From: Crotophaga sulcirostris
Taxonomy: Eukaryota > Chordata > Aves > Cuculiformes > Crotophagidae
Assembly: GCA_013397455.1 (NCBI GenBank)
Contig: VYZB01000122.1
Coordinates: forward strand, 1,386,032 to 1,450,031
DNA length: 64,000 nt
Direction of reading: 5' to 3'
Both the position numbers and the translations under genes were made by a program. Shown here piece after piece: positions 1 to 22,754 of the stretch (positions are counted from its first letter, which is position 1; every line of letters starts with the position of its first letter). Under the pieces are notes generated by a model. That model was given only the letters and a program-made list of their open reading frames with translations, made no database searches and had not been told where the DNA came from.

Positions 1-2176
1 GCAGAATTAATTCAAAGGTTTTAAACCAATCAACAACCACTGCTATGTAAGCTGGGAGAACGCCAGGTCTTCCAGGCTCAATCCCTACACTGCTGTTCAA
101 CGTGTCTCCAGCTCCCACTTTGAAAACAGAAGACAAAATCCTAGGAGTAACAATGTCAGTGTTCTGCTTGTAATTGTTTGTAGCTTAGCTGGTGGCATAA
201 AAAAAAACATCATTGAAGCAGATTTATTGAGATAACATCATAAAGCAGATTCAAGCCCAGGAATTTTCTGCTGATTTGAGTTTTCCTGGAAACAATGCAA
301 TTAAATCCATAAAGGACAATCCTTTCAGCAATTGTTTACTGATAATAGGATTTGGCAATGTAAAATCAAAGCGAAATTAAAGAACACTTTATTTTTAATT
401 TAGACAGTTTGCTTGGTTTTCAAGAGTGTTGCTAGAGCTGTTGAAATCGCAAGAATTTAGTTTAAAACCTTTTTCCAAAATAAACACACTTCAGTACAAA
501 GATGGGAGCTTCTTAGAGAGCAGCTCTCTCAATCTCTTCTTCAGCAGCTGACATTTCCTTGTCAGCTACTTCAGTCACATGCGGGAAGCAGTCCTACTAG
601 CAAACTCCATATTCAGGTGTATTTGTAGAGGGTGATTAGCCTCCCCTGCCATGGGGTTGGCAGAGGAAGAGAGGTCATGCTTGACATCTCTGTTGAGAAG
701 CCCTGGGAAATGTATTTATTATTCTTCTCGTATTAAAAGAAAATAGTATGATCCCAGGTTGTAATGATAGGTGTGGTAGTTGGTGAGCATTTAAACCATA
801 TTATTTTAAAAATCTCATTTAAGAGCTCCTTGAGATACATATGTGCATCACCCCAACCTCGTTACCATTTTAGATTTCTCACCACAGTCAAGTCACACGC
901 ATAACTTTCATATGTCAATGTGTGTAGATAATTTGATCCAGTTCTAATTTCTGTTATGTCTTATTAATATTGTGACAACGAATTCCCAGTGAAGAATTGC
1001 CCAGACCTGTGTAAGTCTGATGAGCCTTGACTTAATTCACATCAGATTTATCTTTTACTCTAGACAGTGTCACACTGGTGCACACCAGTCAGGAAGTTTC
1101 ATTTAACCTGACAGCAGTGTTTCAGCTTGTGAAAGATGCAACACCAGCAACTCAGAGCAATGTCTGGCTGATTTTCAAAGCAAATTGATCCTATGTTATG
1201 TACTTAGAGGCACTTTGCCTTGTTGCTGCATCATCTACTTCTAATACCATGGTGGGTGTAGTTACCAATTCCTGCAAGTGTTTGCCTACCAAAATTTTAC
1301 TTTTCTACAGCTTATTACGATTACAGAAATAGTTGTTATTAAAATTAATCTCTGGAACAAGTGAAAGGCTAGCTTACAGATAAGGAAGTAGGATGGCAAA
1401 ACAAGTCTGATCCGGTATGCTTCAAGTCATTTGGAAAAGTGTTTATTAAATCAAGTTATAAGAGGATCAGGCCCGAAGCAAGAAGTAACATGCTGGAGAG
1501 TTTGTAAACTTCAGGGAGGAAGGACACAACATTCTCAGTAGTTTCTCAGGTTTTAAATGTTTCATTATTGTATTTGTTGCATCATTTTTATTTCTTTTCC
1601 CTAGTGTGATTTCTCTGTTTCTGAGAAGTTGCTCTCTTTCTTCTTGGCCATGTTAAGACATCAGTGTCCAGGAGTCAGGGCAGACTATGCTCGTCAGCAC
1701 TGAGAGGTATTTATATACAGTTTTTATAAACCACTCAGTGCTTTTTAAGTCAGTGTCTTCTTAGCAGCTGATCAGTATAATCAGAGAGTAGGGCTTGTTC
1801 TTATTTCTGCTGCATGGCTGTTAGCACAGGAGCTGGTGTGGGTTTTCATTCCAACTGGATACCTTATTGTACCCTCTCTTTCCTCTATAATCTGTGAATA
1901 CTTAAGGCAGGAGCTCTAAGCTTCCCCGTGTGTGTTCATGGTGTCATTTCCCATCAGGGCTTAATTTCATTCAGTCCTTGTAGTGTTAATGTACTACAAG
2001 TGAGAAGATGGTGTGTTTGATATCAGCCACCTCTGCAAATAATCTCCTCAAGTCAAGAACTCTGCTACTAGAGAATTCTGAAAATCTGAAATTCTTGCAA
2101 ACACAATAGAAAACTGCTTTCTCTTTTTCCATACTCTTTGAACATAAAAAGAATAATGTCGAAAACCCAAATTATA
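1..2176 (+). other. CTNND2: CTNND2 intron, left part (no feature recognised)
   Basis: This is A+T-rich, non-coding sequence. It is assigned to a CTNND2 intron because the first coding exon in the window starts at 7411 with a splice acceptor, and no earlier exon could be found. I looked for the end of the armadillo domain that should precede that exon and did not see it, so the donor for this intron lies left of the window. No long open frame, repeat family or RNA gene was recognised here. Confidence 0.7.
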
Positions 2177-2207
2177 TTAGGTTGGTGCAGAAATAATTGC
2201 CATTTTT
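2177..2207 (+). repeat. mariner terminal inverted repeat, left
   Basis: This 31-bp end begins TTAGGTTGGTGCAGAAAT and lies directly after the TA at 2175-2176. Against the reverse complement of the right end it differs only at positions 14 (G/A) and 18 (T/A). Confidence 0.95.
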
Positions 2208-3219
2208 AACCATCCATTTTAAAGGGGTATATCTCAGCTTGGAATAAAACTTAGTAATCAAAATAAGAACCATTAGCATCCATGCATTTTTGCAAACAAG
2301 AAACAAATTTGTTTTTTCTGGTAGCATTGAATTCTGGAGTCCTGGAACTGATGAATTCTCCAAAGGCATTTGAGCTGCTGCTTGGTTCCTCTCTTGCAGG
2401 AAGTTTTCAAGGTGCTTTAAAATGTAATCATTGAGAGAGAGGTCTGATGAGTAAGGTGGGTGAGGTAGAGTTTGTGCAGCTTCTACGGAATTGTTTGCAA
2501 GATACATGCTTGGGCGTTGCCATGGAGAAGAATTGGTCAGTTTTGATTGACCAATGTTGGCGCAGTTCTTGGTGTATTTTGTCAATATTCTGGCAATACT
2601 CTCTGCTGTGAGGATTTTGCCAGGATTCGAGAAGTTGTAATGGATAATTCCACTTGCCGATCAGCAAACAGTGACCATAACCTTCTTTTGATGCAGCTTC
2701 AGTTTGTGTAAGCGTTTTGGCATTTCACCTCAGTCCAGCCTTTGCATGGAACGCTGTTGGTTGTCATATGTACTTTTCATCACGTCACAATGCAATCAAG
2801 AAATGGATCACATTTGTTACACAAAAGAAGCTCTGAGCAAACTTCATAACAGCGTTCTTTTTTGGTTTTGTTCAGCTCATGTGGCACCCAGTTGTCCAGC
2901 TTTTTTTTGATTCTCCAGTTTGGTGCAAATGTCCAACAACCAGCGTTTGGTTCTTCTGCAGCCTTTCAAGTTGATTTGCATGGGTCTGCTTCAATAATGG
3001 CTGTGAATTGGTTGTCATCTATCACAGAAAGACATCTGTGCCCCCTCTTCGTCTTAAAGGCTTGTTTCCATTACGAAATTTTTAGAACCAATGTTGAGCT
3101 GTACGTTCGTTGATGGTCCCCTGGCCAAATGATTGGTAGATATTGCTAGCAGTTTCCACTGCTTTACATACCCTTTTGAACTCCTACAACAAAATTGCTC
3201 AAATTTACTTTTTTCCCAT
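2190..3219 (-). pseudogene. mariner transposase pseudogene (DD34D family)
   Basis: This is the remnant of the mariner transposase, the nuclear enzyme that binds the TIRs and cuts the element out. Read on the minus strand from an ATG near 3219, three parts are recognisable. The helix-turn-helix region (about 3060-3160) holds ERTAQHWF followed by an in-frame stop where a Lys is usual. A linker holds LDNWVPHEL (about 2870-2900). The catalytic region follows, with the conserved PHPPYS block and NDY near the C-terminus. The first catalytic Asp codon (2779-2781) survives, but a one-base loss just before it breaks the frame. The second, in the HDN motif, is Gly (codon 2519-2521, GGC). The third, in NDY (codon 2427-2429), is kept. 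Multiple stops and frame breaks make this a dead copy. The family call is from motif recognition; the exact start is an inference. Confidence 0.9.
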
Positions 3220-3376
3220 CTTTAATTTGGCAGCGTAATACAAAACAGAATAAACAGTGAAAACACAACAATTAGCATAAATAAGCAGAGCGAATTTCAT
3301 GCTTTAAAATTTTATACTACAGGAACATAGTTAAATAAAAGCTTAATCCAAAATAAGCATCACAATTTACAATGAC

Positions 3377-3407
3377 AAAAATGGCAATTTTTTTTGCACC
3401 AACCTAA
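3377..3407 (-). repeat. mariner terminal inverted repeat, right
   Basis: This is the right end of the element. Its reverse complement begins TTAGGTTGGTGCAAAAAAAA and matches the left end at 29 of 31 bases. It is followed by the TA target duplication at 3408-3409. Confidence 0.95.
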
Positions 3408-6400
3408 TATTTTCATAAGTTACCTAGGCAGTAGGTGTTTGGCACAGTAAGTTTAAGTCACCCTGTCAAAATAATTTTGCATAAGCCTGAAGAAAGGAAC
3501 AAAGGACCTATTCATTCCTTAAGTCCAGTGTAAGATGATCAGTGAGACTACAATATCACTTTTTTTTCCCGCCACACTGGTTATCGAACCACCACCCCAA
3601 ATCTAAGCTCTGCAGTTTTAGCAAGAACGTGCTGTCAGAAGCATGTCTCTGCCAATCAAACTTTAACATTTGGACTTCATGGAGTATAATGGAGAGAGAA
3701 TACATATATTCAGTATGGTCAAAATACAGAGAAGTGCCCAGTAGAAAATACCTTGGAAGAGACAATAAAACATACAATGGTATTTCTGTACTCTAGTCGT
3801 TCTGCACCCTCCTGTAGTGGGCATTGCCACCTATTAATTAATTGCTGTCAGTTAACAAATACATCCATTTTCTAAACAGAATTGCATTGAATTTCTTTCC
3901 AATTTGTCAGTTCTTTTTGTCTTACTCTTCCTCTCCTAGGTCACGTTTGTGGCTGGTAAATTGGTTTCTGAAATGCAGTCTCACACACTTTGCTTTTGAG
4001 TTAGCTTTCTTCTCTGCAGGACACTGCTATATACTGTACCTTTAAGTACCCAAATCAATTTAATTAAATTTCATTACAGGCACTAGAGCTGAAACAAACT
4101 AATGAAAGCAGCCATCATGTCAGGTGGTATTTATCTCAGCATTAAATTGAAAATACTCCCTTTAGGCTCTTAAAAATTAGTTTCAATATTTAACACTAAT
4201 AGCTTTTGGAATTGTTGATGGGGATAGTTTTAATGAATTTGTTACTAACTATTTACCTTTCCAAGTATAAAAGCTTGTTCCTTGTGGCTGAGGAGAGCTA
4301 AAGATAGATGACTGAAAAGTATAAGGGTTTCGAATAGTGTGAGGTCTGGGAGCTACCCATAATCTGTTGAAAAACACCAAGAAGGTTGTCATACAGTGAT
4401 AGCAGTATGCTTTGTTTAGTCAAAAGCAATGCCAAGTCACTACAATACTTGCATTAGAGTTTATTGTTTACCTATTCTTGTTTTATTGAACTGATGGGGC
4501 TTGCAAACTTGAAAGTTTGTGGCAGATTTTATTTGAAGACCTCGCTAGAGGCACTACTTGTGGCAGAGAGAGAGAAATGAAAATTTGCAGGGAGGAGGAG
4601 AAGGGGAAAATCTCTGCCACACAGAAGAATGCTATTGCCAGGCATCCCAACTACAGCTGGATTTTGTGTCCGCACTGTTGAGGCACCTTGCAAGGCTATT
4701 TCTGAGGAAGCAATGTTGACAAAGTATCTGTTGATATTCTGCAGAATGAAACTGGTGCCACGTGCTATTGCTGTAGAGTCCATGGGACTGTGCAGATAAC
4801 TTGGATTAATTTCATTCACTTCCCATCAGAGCCAGGGTTCAAGTATTAATGTAAACAATACAGCTGGAATAGACAACAGGAAGAAAGGGTTAAGGGAAAA
4901 CTCAGGTCACTTTTTTTCTGTCACACATTCCAGAAATTTATTTGAGGGAAGCAAGAGTGCAAAATGAGAGTGTACCTGGCCAGGCATGTATCCAGATCCA
5001 CAAAGCTATAAGCATTTCTGACTTGCATTATGTAAGTGTGGCTGATGTCTCCTCCTTTTGCAGACAGACAGAAAGAAATAGTCTGTTCTTTCTCATCAGA
5101 TCTAGAGCCTGTCCTCTTGGTACCTACTTCCTCAGCACTCTTTTTAAAAAGACAGAAGTGATCAGAAAACTCTAACAGACAGAATTACCAAGTCACCTTT
5201 TTCATAAGTTCTGACCCCAGAGAAGAAGGGGGGAATCATTTTTCTTCAGCAGGATAAAGGCATGGGCTTCTCACATATTCACAACTTCATTTTTATAGTA
5301 GAGAAATCACTGTGCAAGTTATTATTATAAGGAGATGTAAAAATAATGCTAAGTATGTTATTTACAGTCTTGATTCTTAGGTAAGATCAGTGGATTTAAG
5401 CTATTCGTTATAATTATAAACATGTTAGTTATTTTTAAATATATATATGTATTTTCTAGATACATTTTATACATGTATAAATATTGGAAAAAAATCTTAT
5501 AATTTCCAATTGGATTTAACATTAAGAAGTCGGAGCTTTACAGAAGGTTTTGTTTGCATTCTCATTGATCCTCCTAGTTGGAGGATGTGGCTTGCGTAGA
5601 AGCTGCTTGTTGGAAATGAAAGACTGTATATAGAAAATTTTGGTTTAAGCAAGTGGTATTAAAGAGCAATTATTTATTTTTTCAGGTTACTCACTATTTT
5701 TTATTAGCTAACTGTTTTTCTTCTTCCTTATATTTTCTTATATGACTGTAGTGAAATATGAGGTGCTATTCAGTGAAGGGTCCAAAACATGAGTGACTTC
5801 AGTGGACAAACACTCACTATCGACTCTAGGGAAAGTTATAATTCTGCTGTCAAATCTATGGCCCAGACTTTGCTCTTCCTTTTGTTTTACTTTGAAATTG
5901 TGACTGAGATACCTACATGTTTATACAAATGCTTTATGTAAGGAGTACAGACATTCAAAACCATAGTTAGGTGTCATATCTGTCTGTCCTAATTTACTTA
6001 TAATATTTCCTTCTGCATCAAGTATGAGTATCTTCTTTCCTCCTCTCATCTTGTTTTAAAAAGAGAAAGTGTCACACTCTTACTGAGTTCTCTTCCATGA
6101 AAGTTTAGTGGAAGGGGGATTTTCAGGCCACTTTCTCTTGCAGTTCTGAGAGCCAGGTGCCTGTGGTTTCTGTGGAGGGAACAAAGTCAGAGAGATGCCT
6201 TGGGCAAAGTCAGAGATTGAGATTCAAGGTTGGACGTCTGGAGTAGCCTGAGGTTCGGGGTGGGAATATTCTTCACTACCGCAACAGAGAATTATTTTTC
6301 TGTAAGCAAGAGGAAAATTCCAGCTGTTTTTTTGTAGTTTTATATTGTGTTTGTTATTATTCAGCATCTCATTGCAAAAATTTTGTTCAGCACAATTCCA

Positions 6401-7410
6401 GGTGCTTGACTTGATTTCCACTGAGCCCCGCAGAAAGCAAACATTTGTAAAAGGCTTGTGCCTTCAGTGTGAGACAGGAAAACTCTCTTACTGACATAGA
6501 TTTAACATTAATCAGTAATAAAGAGAGTTAAAATCTATCAATATTTTAAGATACCAGAAATACTGTCATTCAACAAGAGCACTAACAAAAGTCAATTTAT
6601 TCTCCCATGATAATTTCCAACTATTTTTAATATCCTTTTAGAAATATAAAGTACATTATTTTGGGTTAATGCATTGAATTATGGTACAGGAACAAAACAC
6701 GAATTATTAAAACGCTCCGTTTTTATTTCTGAACTAGCTGTTTCTGGTGTTTGTATTACTTTGTTTCTTTTTTTTTTAAAATGCATCACCATTACCACAG
6801 TTTTAAATAGTAGGAATAGAATTTGTTTCTGTACATCTTGGAGAAGAATACAATGAAGAAAATGCATTGATTGTTTTTCCTGCAGGTGTAAACAAATGGG
6901 CAGTTAATATAACTAGACTGTAGATACCCAAATAGTTACAATAATTTTTATAATCCTAAAGCTTCCCCATCTGCTTACTCCAAAATTGCCTTAGAAGATA
7001 GAAATGATTTAAGAAGAACTGATTTTCACTGTGAAAACAAGCAGGCTTACAATTTGGAGCATTTTCATAGCGAGAAAGTTGTTTGCAATGGGAAAACAGA
7101 GGCATGAAAAAAAGACAGAACTATTAAATAAGTAGCCTAAAAAGTTGTTCGGTGTTTTCATAAATTGAGTCTTTCTGAAATGTGTTATTTTACAGAACTT
7201 GCTGCATTTTTAATTTTTCTCCTGGTGTGTCAGTACAATCAGCACATTGTATCCTGCACCACTGAGAATATTTGCCATCCAGTGGCAGGAAAAAGATAGT
7301 AGCCCACTTGTGTGTACATAGTGAAAACGCTAGAGGAAAGTACTCAGTATTTAAAATCAGGAACTGTATGGTGTTTTCACTGACTGCTGTTGCATTGTTT
7401 GGTGTTCTAG
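3408..7410 (+). other. CTNND2: CTNND2 intron, right part
   Basis: This is the remainder of the intron, ending in a T-rich acceptor (TTTGGTGTTCTAG) at 7410. No repeat family, RNA gene or further exon was recognised. Short open frames on both strands are not supported by codon patterns or known motifs. Confidence 0.7.
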
Positions 7411-7608
<198 letters not shown>

Positions 7609-7938
7609 TAACAATAGTTGAAGGGCACAAAATATATTCTTTACTCTTACCTGCGTTATCTGCTCACAACAGGATCATTTTGTTGTTATTTTAATAACAC
7701 TTTGTAGAGTTTTATAGCAGAAAGAATATTTCATAACTTTTTTTATGAATTCTCATGCAGCATTTCTCTGATGGGATTGCCTGACTAGATCTCAGGGCAA
7801 TGGTACCCATTTGTAGCATGAGGAAATTCTCTTTCTCCCATTGTTAGACATGAAAACTACTGTGTTGTTTATCACCACTCTGCACACTTAGCAGAAGTTG
7901 AAGATTCCACATTATTTTTTGTCAGCTTTTATTCTGAT

Positions 7939-7958
7939 TATATACATATATGTATATA
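7939..7958. repeat. 20-bp perfect palindrome (TA-rich)
   Basis: The half-sequence TATATACATA is followed immediately by its reverse complement with no spacer. It is an alternating purine-pyrimidine tract and is most likely microsatellite-derived. Confidence 0.85.
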
Positions 7959-8704
7959 AGTGTGCATATGCACGCATGACTGCAGGTCTTCCTGTAACAT
8001 TGATGGCATATTTACACCAGCTATCACTAATTCTGTGTGATCCACACAGTGAATTAATGTAAGTATCTCAACTTATGTCTCAGTGTTAATTTACTTTTCT
8101 ATTCAGAAATCTGGGCATTTTCCCCTCAGCTTATTCTAATTAGAGCATACCTTGGTTAGATAAAACCATTCCCAATAAAAATCTTCTAAGATAACAGAGT
8201 GAAGCAATCAACCTTTCAGTGTGCTTGTTACTACTTGTTCAATCAAATGCTGTCATTCATAGGTACACTGAGGGTTTAGGATTAAAATGGACCAAGTGAT
8301 TATTGCTATCAGCATTGTGTCATATTTTTGTTTTTAAGAAAATTGTTTTGTTAATTATCTAGAAGTTGTATCTTGGTCCTGCAGAACAACCACTGAGGAA
8401 ATCTGGAAATGTAGCCAGAAGTACAGTGAGAGCTGCTATTCAGTTTTCAAAATCTGATGTTACACAAGTCTATAAAGGGCTCTTATTCCTTTTTTAATTC
8501 TCCAAAATCTCATTTTGACTGTAAGTGCAAGGCACTTGAGATGTCTGGCCCTCATATCTTAGTTCTGTGTCTTGCCAGAACTGTCTTCTTATTTCTGTTA
8601 GTCTGTTGCTTGAAGAACATACTTAAAGAAATTTTGGATTAAATCTTACTGCCATCATCAGTTATCGTAAGACTGGAAAAGGACAAATTTAGTGGCTCTT
8701 TCTG

Positions 8705-9312
8705 AACGAATAGCAGCCCATGTAATTACAGACCAATCAGCTCATCTTCATTCTAGAAAATTACTGGAACTAATAATCACAATCTGAGCACCTCAAAAGA
8801 CAGTAGGTACATAAGATTCTGCTTAACTCCAGGACTATATATGTCTCCATGGTAGTATAACTTACTGTCTGTCTGGTAGTATCCATATCAAATCCAACAT
8901 TGATTCAATATGATTTGTTCTAATAAAATCTACCTGAAATCCTGCTACAACATGTGCTTTCTGGAAAGAATAGTCCATAAATCTGCTGTAATCTGTAAAT
9001 CTCTTTCACACAAGATTTTCATAGGCAACTAGGGCAAACTGATAAACAGTTCAGAAGATGTCGTGTATGGTAAATACAAAACTAGCTGGAAAACATTCAC
9101 AAAGAATGGGTATCGCTTATTACCAAAACGGTAGAATGCTTTGCTTGGAGGTTTGCCTTGGGCCCAGTACTCTTCAGTGGTTTCATGCATGACCCAGATA
9201 ATATATAAAAAATGTGTGTGACCTTTGCAGGTGACATAAATCTGGGAGAAACTCATGTACGTTGAAGGGCATTATCGGAATTCAGAATGATCCTGAGAAA
9301 CTGGATATACTG
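8705..9312 (+). mobile_element. Ancient CR1 LINE fragment (reverse transcriptase part)
   Basis: This is a diverged piece of a CR1 non-LTR retrotransposon in the same orientation as CTNND2. Recognisable blocks follow the order of the CR1 reverse transcriptase gene. One near 8730 matches the stretch around the YRPIS motif. A block near 9060-9100 resembles the region before the GVPQG motif. GGTTTGCCTTGGGCCCAGTA near 9151 corresponds to the GVPQGSVLGP region. TTTGCAGGTGACATAAATCT near 9223 corresponds to the FADDTKL active-site loop. The last block, near 9280, matches the following segment. Many stops and frame changes make it long dead. The level of divergence suggests an old amniote CR1 subfamily rather than a young bird copy. 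Boundaries are approximate. Confidence 0.75.
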
Positions 9313-12300
9313 TCTGTTATGCCCTGGTCCTGCTCAGCAGGGGCCAGGGAATAGGATCTTTTGAGTGTTTGTACAGCAGCATGAAAAGTGATGTCAGTCA
9401 CCTTAGGAGTTTACTCAAAAATTCCAGTCTTTACTTTGAGCTCAGTCAAAGTCACAACAATTTACAATAAGAACTTGGCAAAAGGCTGGTTTGTGCAACA
9501 CCTAAAAGTGCCATTAAGAAGTGAAATAGATTGCAAGAGGAAGTTTGTACAAATAGGAGCAGCCCAAATGCAGTCAATGTCACCCAAAAGCGCCAAGAAG
9601 TGAGGTAGATTTGATAAGAGACAATAAGGATGGAGAGAGATAAAAAAGAAAAGTAAAGAAGAGAAAAATAGCAGGAAAAGGGGAATATAACAGAAAAATA
9701 ATTCACCACCCAAATGGATCCAGTGGACATTTCAGCAGAAAATGTGGTCCACAGGGCAACCGACACGCATATGTGCTTTTTGGTGCAGGTTTGTTATAGA
9801 CACAGTTCCATCCCCTATAAGCATATGAGGCAAACAGAGGTCTCGCCATGCATGTGCAGTATCTATGCTTGGAAAGTTCTCCAAGTGGAGTACGCATAGA
9901 AGTGCTGTCTGGAAGGTTCCAGAATTGGGTCTCGGGGTTTTAGGAGTCACTCACAGCTCAAAAGACCCTTGCCAGAATTTCCGCTACTTGAAGTCTTTGA
10001 GCACTCTTGCCTCTTCAGCCCAGTCAGAGTGATTCAGCAGTTTTCACCTGTTCACAAGGCACACACCACACCCCCAGACATTGGGGCAGCAAGATGCTGA
10101 ACTGCTTAAAGCCCCAGGCACACACAGTTTTACATTAAGACAAGTGTTTAAGACACGCAAGCAAGTAGATCAACCCTTACACTGTCCAAAGGGAAAAAAA
10201 GATCTAGTCTTTTGCAAATAAATTATAAGGAGAATACCTAGTTGGACAGAAGTTCTTTAGAACTTAGGGATTTTTGTTAATTGCAAACATGAATCAAGAG
10301 ATGGAGAAATGTGGATACGAGGACACACTGAGTGGACCGTAATTGTTTGACTCAAATAAGATAGACATAAGATGGGGGCAGTGGACAAAGGTATGCGTGA
10401 AATATTCAAGCCCATAACAGCCAGCTGTGAAGAGGAACGGCATGAACATTCTCTACTTTCATAGCAGACAAATGGAAATAATGAGCAGCAAGGAGTCAGA
10501 CTAGACATCAGGGAACAGCAGGGAAACAAAGCACTGGAACAGACAGCTTGGAGCAGTTATGTGGTCTCTGTCATTAGAGATCTTTAGTTTTAGATTTAAA
10601 TCTGTCAAGAGTTATTTTGGTATAGTGGATCCTACCTTGGGGTAAAGACTTGAAGTAAATGAACTCACAGTGTCCCATCCATCCCTAGGACTTGTGATAA
10701 GATGCTTTAACTAGCATAGAGAACTCTGTCTTCTTTTCTGTGTCCTTTAAGAATAAAACAGAAAGCCTTGATACCACTTTTCAGTCTAATGTCAACCAAT
10801 ACTTTTATGTCTGCTTGCAGTAAAAATGCTGAAAGAGGATGCTTATGTATTTTAACACGTGCCAGAAAACAGTTGGTCTTACATGGGAGGAGAGAGAGAA
10901 TTCCCACAGGGAACAAAGAGAAATGGTTTTGTCTTTATCAGTCAATTCTGTTAAAAACACCGGAGCATTACTAGAGTATGGAAAACAAAATGCATCCCCG
11001 TGTTAGCAGCTTTTTCAAGGTTTTCAATCTGGTTTGTTCCTTATTAGACTAAAGTTGCCATGAGGTGATCTGATAATTTAATGTCATGTTTATTTATATC
11101 TACTGGATTATCAGCTTTAGAATTACATCACTATTGACAAGCAATTTAAAAGCAATCCCCAATTCTAATGACTTTATAAGAAAAACTCTGTCCTACATTT
11201 GCTCTGTAAATTCAAAGACCAGAGCCAGCAGAGCCAATCTAAGCAGAATTTGGCATCACTTGTGCTTCCCTACTCCTTAATTAATTACAAGTGCCTCCCT
11301 ATGCCTTAACTAAAAAATGTGACATAGTTTAGAGATACTGAAAGACATAACTCATGACCAAGCTTCACAAATAAACTTGTCTTACATTTTTTCTTTTTCT
11401 TTTTTCCTTTTTTAAGCAAGGCAGTGTTATTGCTTTTGAAGTTCTTTTGACATAGCAACTATGTGGGTGGAGGCAGGGGAGGAGGGAGCGTAAGTAAGCA
11501 CCAGCACTTTGGTCACTTTGTACCACTGTAACTTCATGAGGCTCTGGGTTACTCTGCTTCTCACCTTGTACTGCTTCCCCTGTCCTCCATAGCAGGGAAA
11601 GTGCATTGGATCTACCAACACCTAAATACATTGAGGTCAATTTACTTGAAAGCCATTATATTTCCCTCTGCTTTTCTCCTTCTCCTAAGCATCTCAAGCT
11701 CTAAGTGCTCATGATCAGTGCCAGTGATCACTTTCACATTTTCCAGTGTGTGAGAATCAAGTATGAACTCACTTCTCCTCCTAGTCACCTTTTAATTTCC
11801 TCCTTTTAGCCATACCACAAGTATTTAGTTTTAATGATACCTTAAAGTAGAAGTTGTTGTTTTAATGGCAGTTATTCATACATAGATGTGATAGAGAAGT
11901 TTGAGTTACCTTTAAGTGCTGGTCATTCTTTGCTATATACGTTTTCTGTGGAAAAGACTTTTCTTCCTGTACCCATTAGAATAATTTAATGGGTTAATTT
12001 TCAACAGAGAAGGGTAGAAACTATTTTATATTTTCTCCCACAGCTGAAAGTTAATGGTCTTTTCATCAGAAAGAAATTAACCATTTAGAGAAAAAAATGG
12101 AAGTGCCTGTACCCGAAAGTTTTGACAAGATAAAGAAATTAAAAAGCTAAAGGGAAGGAAAAAATCAGTATTGTAAATTTTTTCTTAATAATAATATTAT
12201 TGAGTTGAGCATAAGTGAAAAAAATAAAATGTTCAGAGAGAAACTGTTTGTGGTTGATAGTCCCATGAATGAATACATTTTTTCTGTACTTGAAATAACA

Positions 12301-12458
12301 GCACATTTCTTTTCTACTATAGTGGGGTAGTGTTTCTTCAAACAGCTTATTGTTAGTATGATAACAAATATGAACTTTACTGAAATGTTTACTCTAGAGT
12401 TAAACACTATATTTAGTCATATGTGCTCAGAAAAAATAAATTCATTTTTATGATCTAG

Positions 12459-12590
12459 CAAGTGCCCCAGCCTCACCTCGGGAAATGATCAGCCTAAAAG
12501 AAAGAAAAACAGACTATGAATCAACTGGAACAAACGCCACTTACCATGGAAGTAAGGGAGAACACACCTCTAGGAAAGACACCATGACAG
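12459..12590 (+). CDS. CTNND2: CTNND2 (delta-catenin) exon, third from last
   Basis: This 132-nt exon completes the split Ala codon of the previous exon and encodes [19 protein letters not shown], then a Ser/Thr/Gly-rich segment with [14 protein letters not shown], and ends one base into the next codon. The acceptor is GATCTAG/CA and the donor is ACAG/GTGAGA. It belongs to the disordered cytoplasmic tail of delta-catenin, between the armadillo repeats and the PDZ ligand. The mix of charged residues and Ser/Thr with no hydrophobic core fits a flexible linker. The exon is phase 1 at both ends and a multiple of three in length, so skipping it would keep the frame. It is identified by recognising the delta-catenin tail and by the exact phase match with both neighbours. 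Confidence 0.96.

Positions 12591-22754
<10,164 letters not shown>

Larger units (their letters stand above)
2177..3407 (-). mobile_element. mariner (Tc1/mariner) DNA transposon, Hsmar1-like, inactive
   Basis: This is a 1231-bp cut-and-paste transposon bounded by 31-bp terminal inverted repeats that match at 29 of 31 positions. Both start TTAGGTTGGTGCA and end in the same 13 bases. Each end is flanked by the TA dinucleotide that mariner elements duplicate on insertion (2175-2176 and 3408-3409). The length is close to the roughly 1.3 kb usual for mariners. The inside encodes a degraded mariner transposase on the minus strand. The TIR sequence and transposase motifs resemble the Hsmar1 (cecropia-type) group rather than a Tc1 element. 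The copy sits in a CTNND2 intron, antisense to the gene. It cannot mobilise itself because the transposase is broken, although its ends look intact enough to have been a substrate. Confidence 0.95.

Noticed and set aside
1..7410. An earlier CTNND2 exon for the end of the armadillo domain
   Set aside because: I looked for the expected protein sequence and saw no matching frame with splice sites; it should be left of the window.
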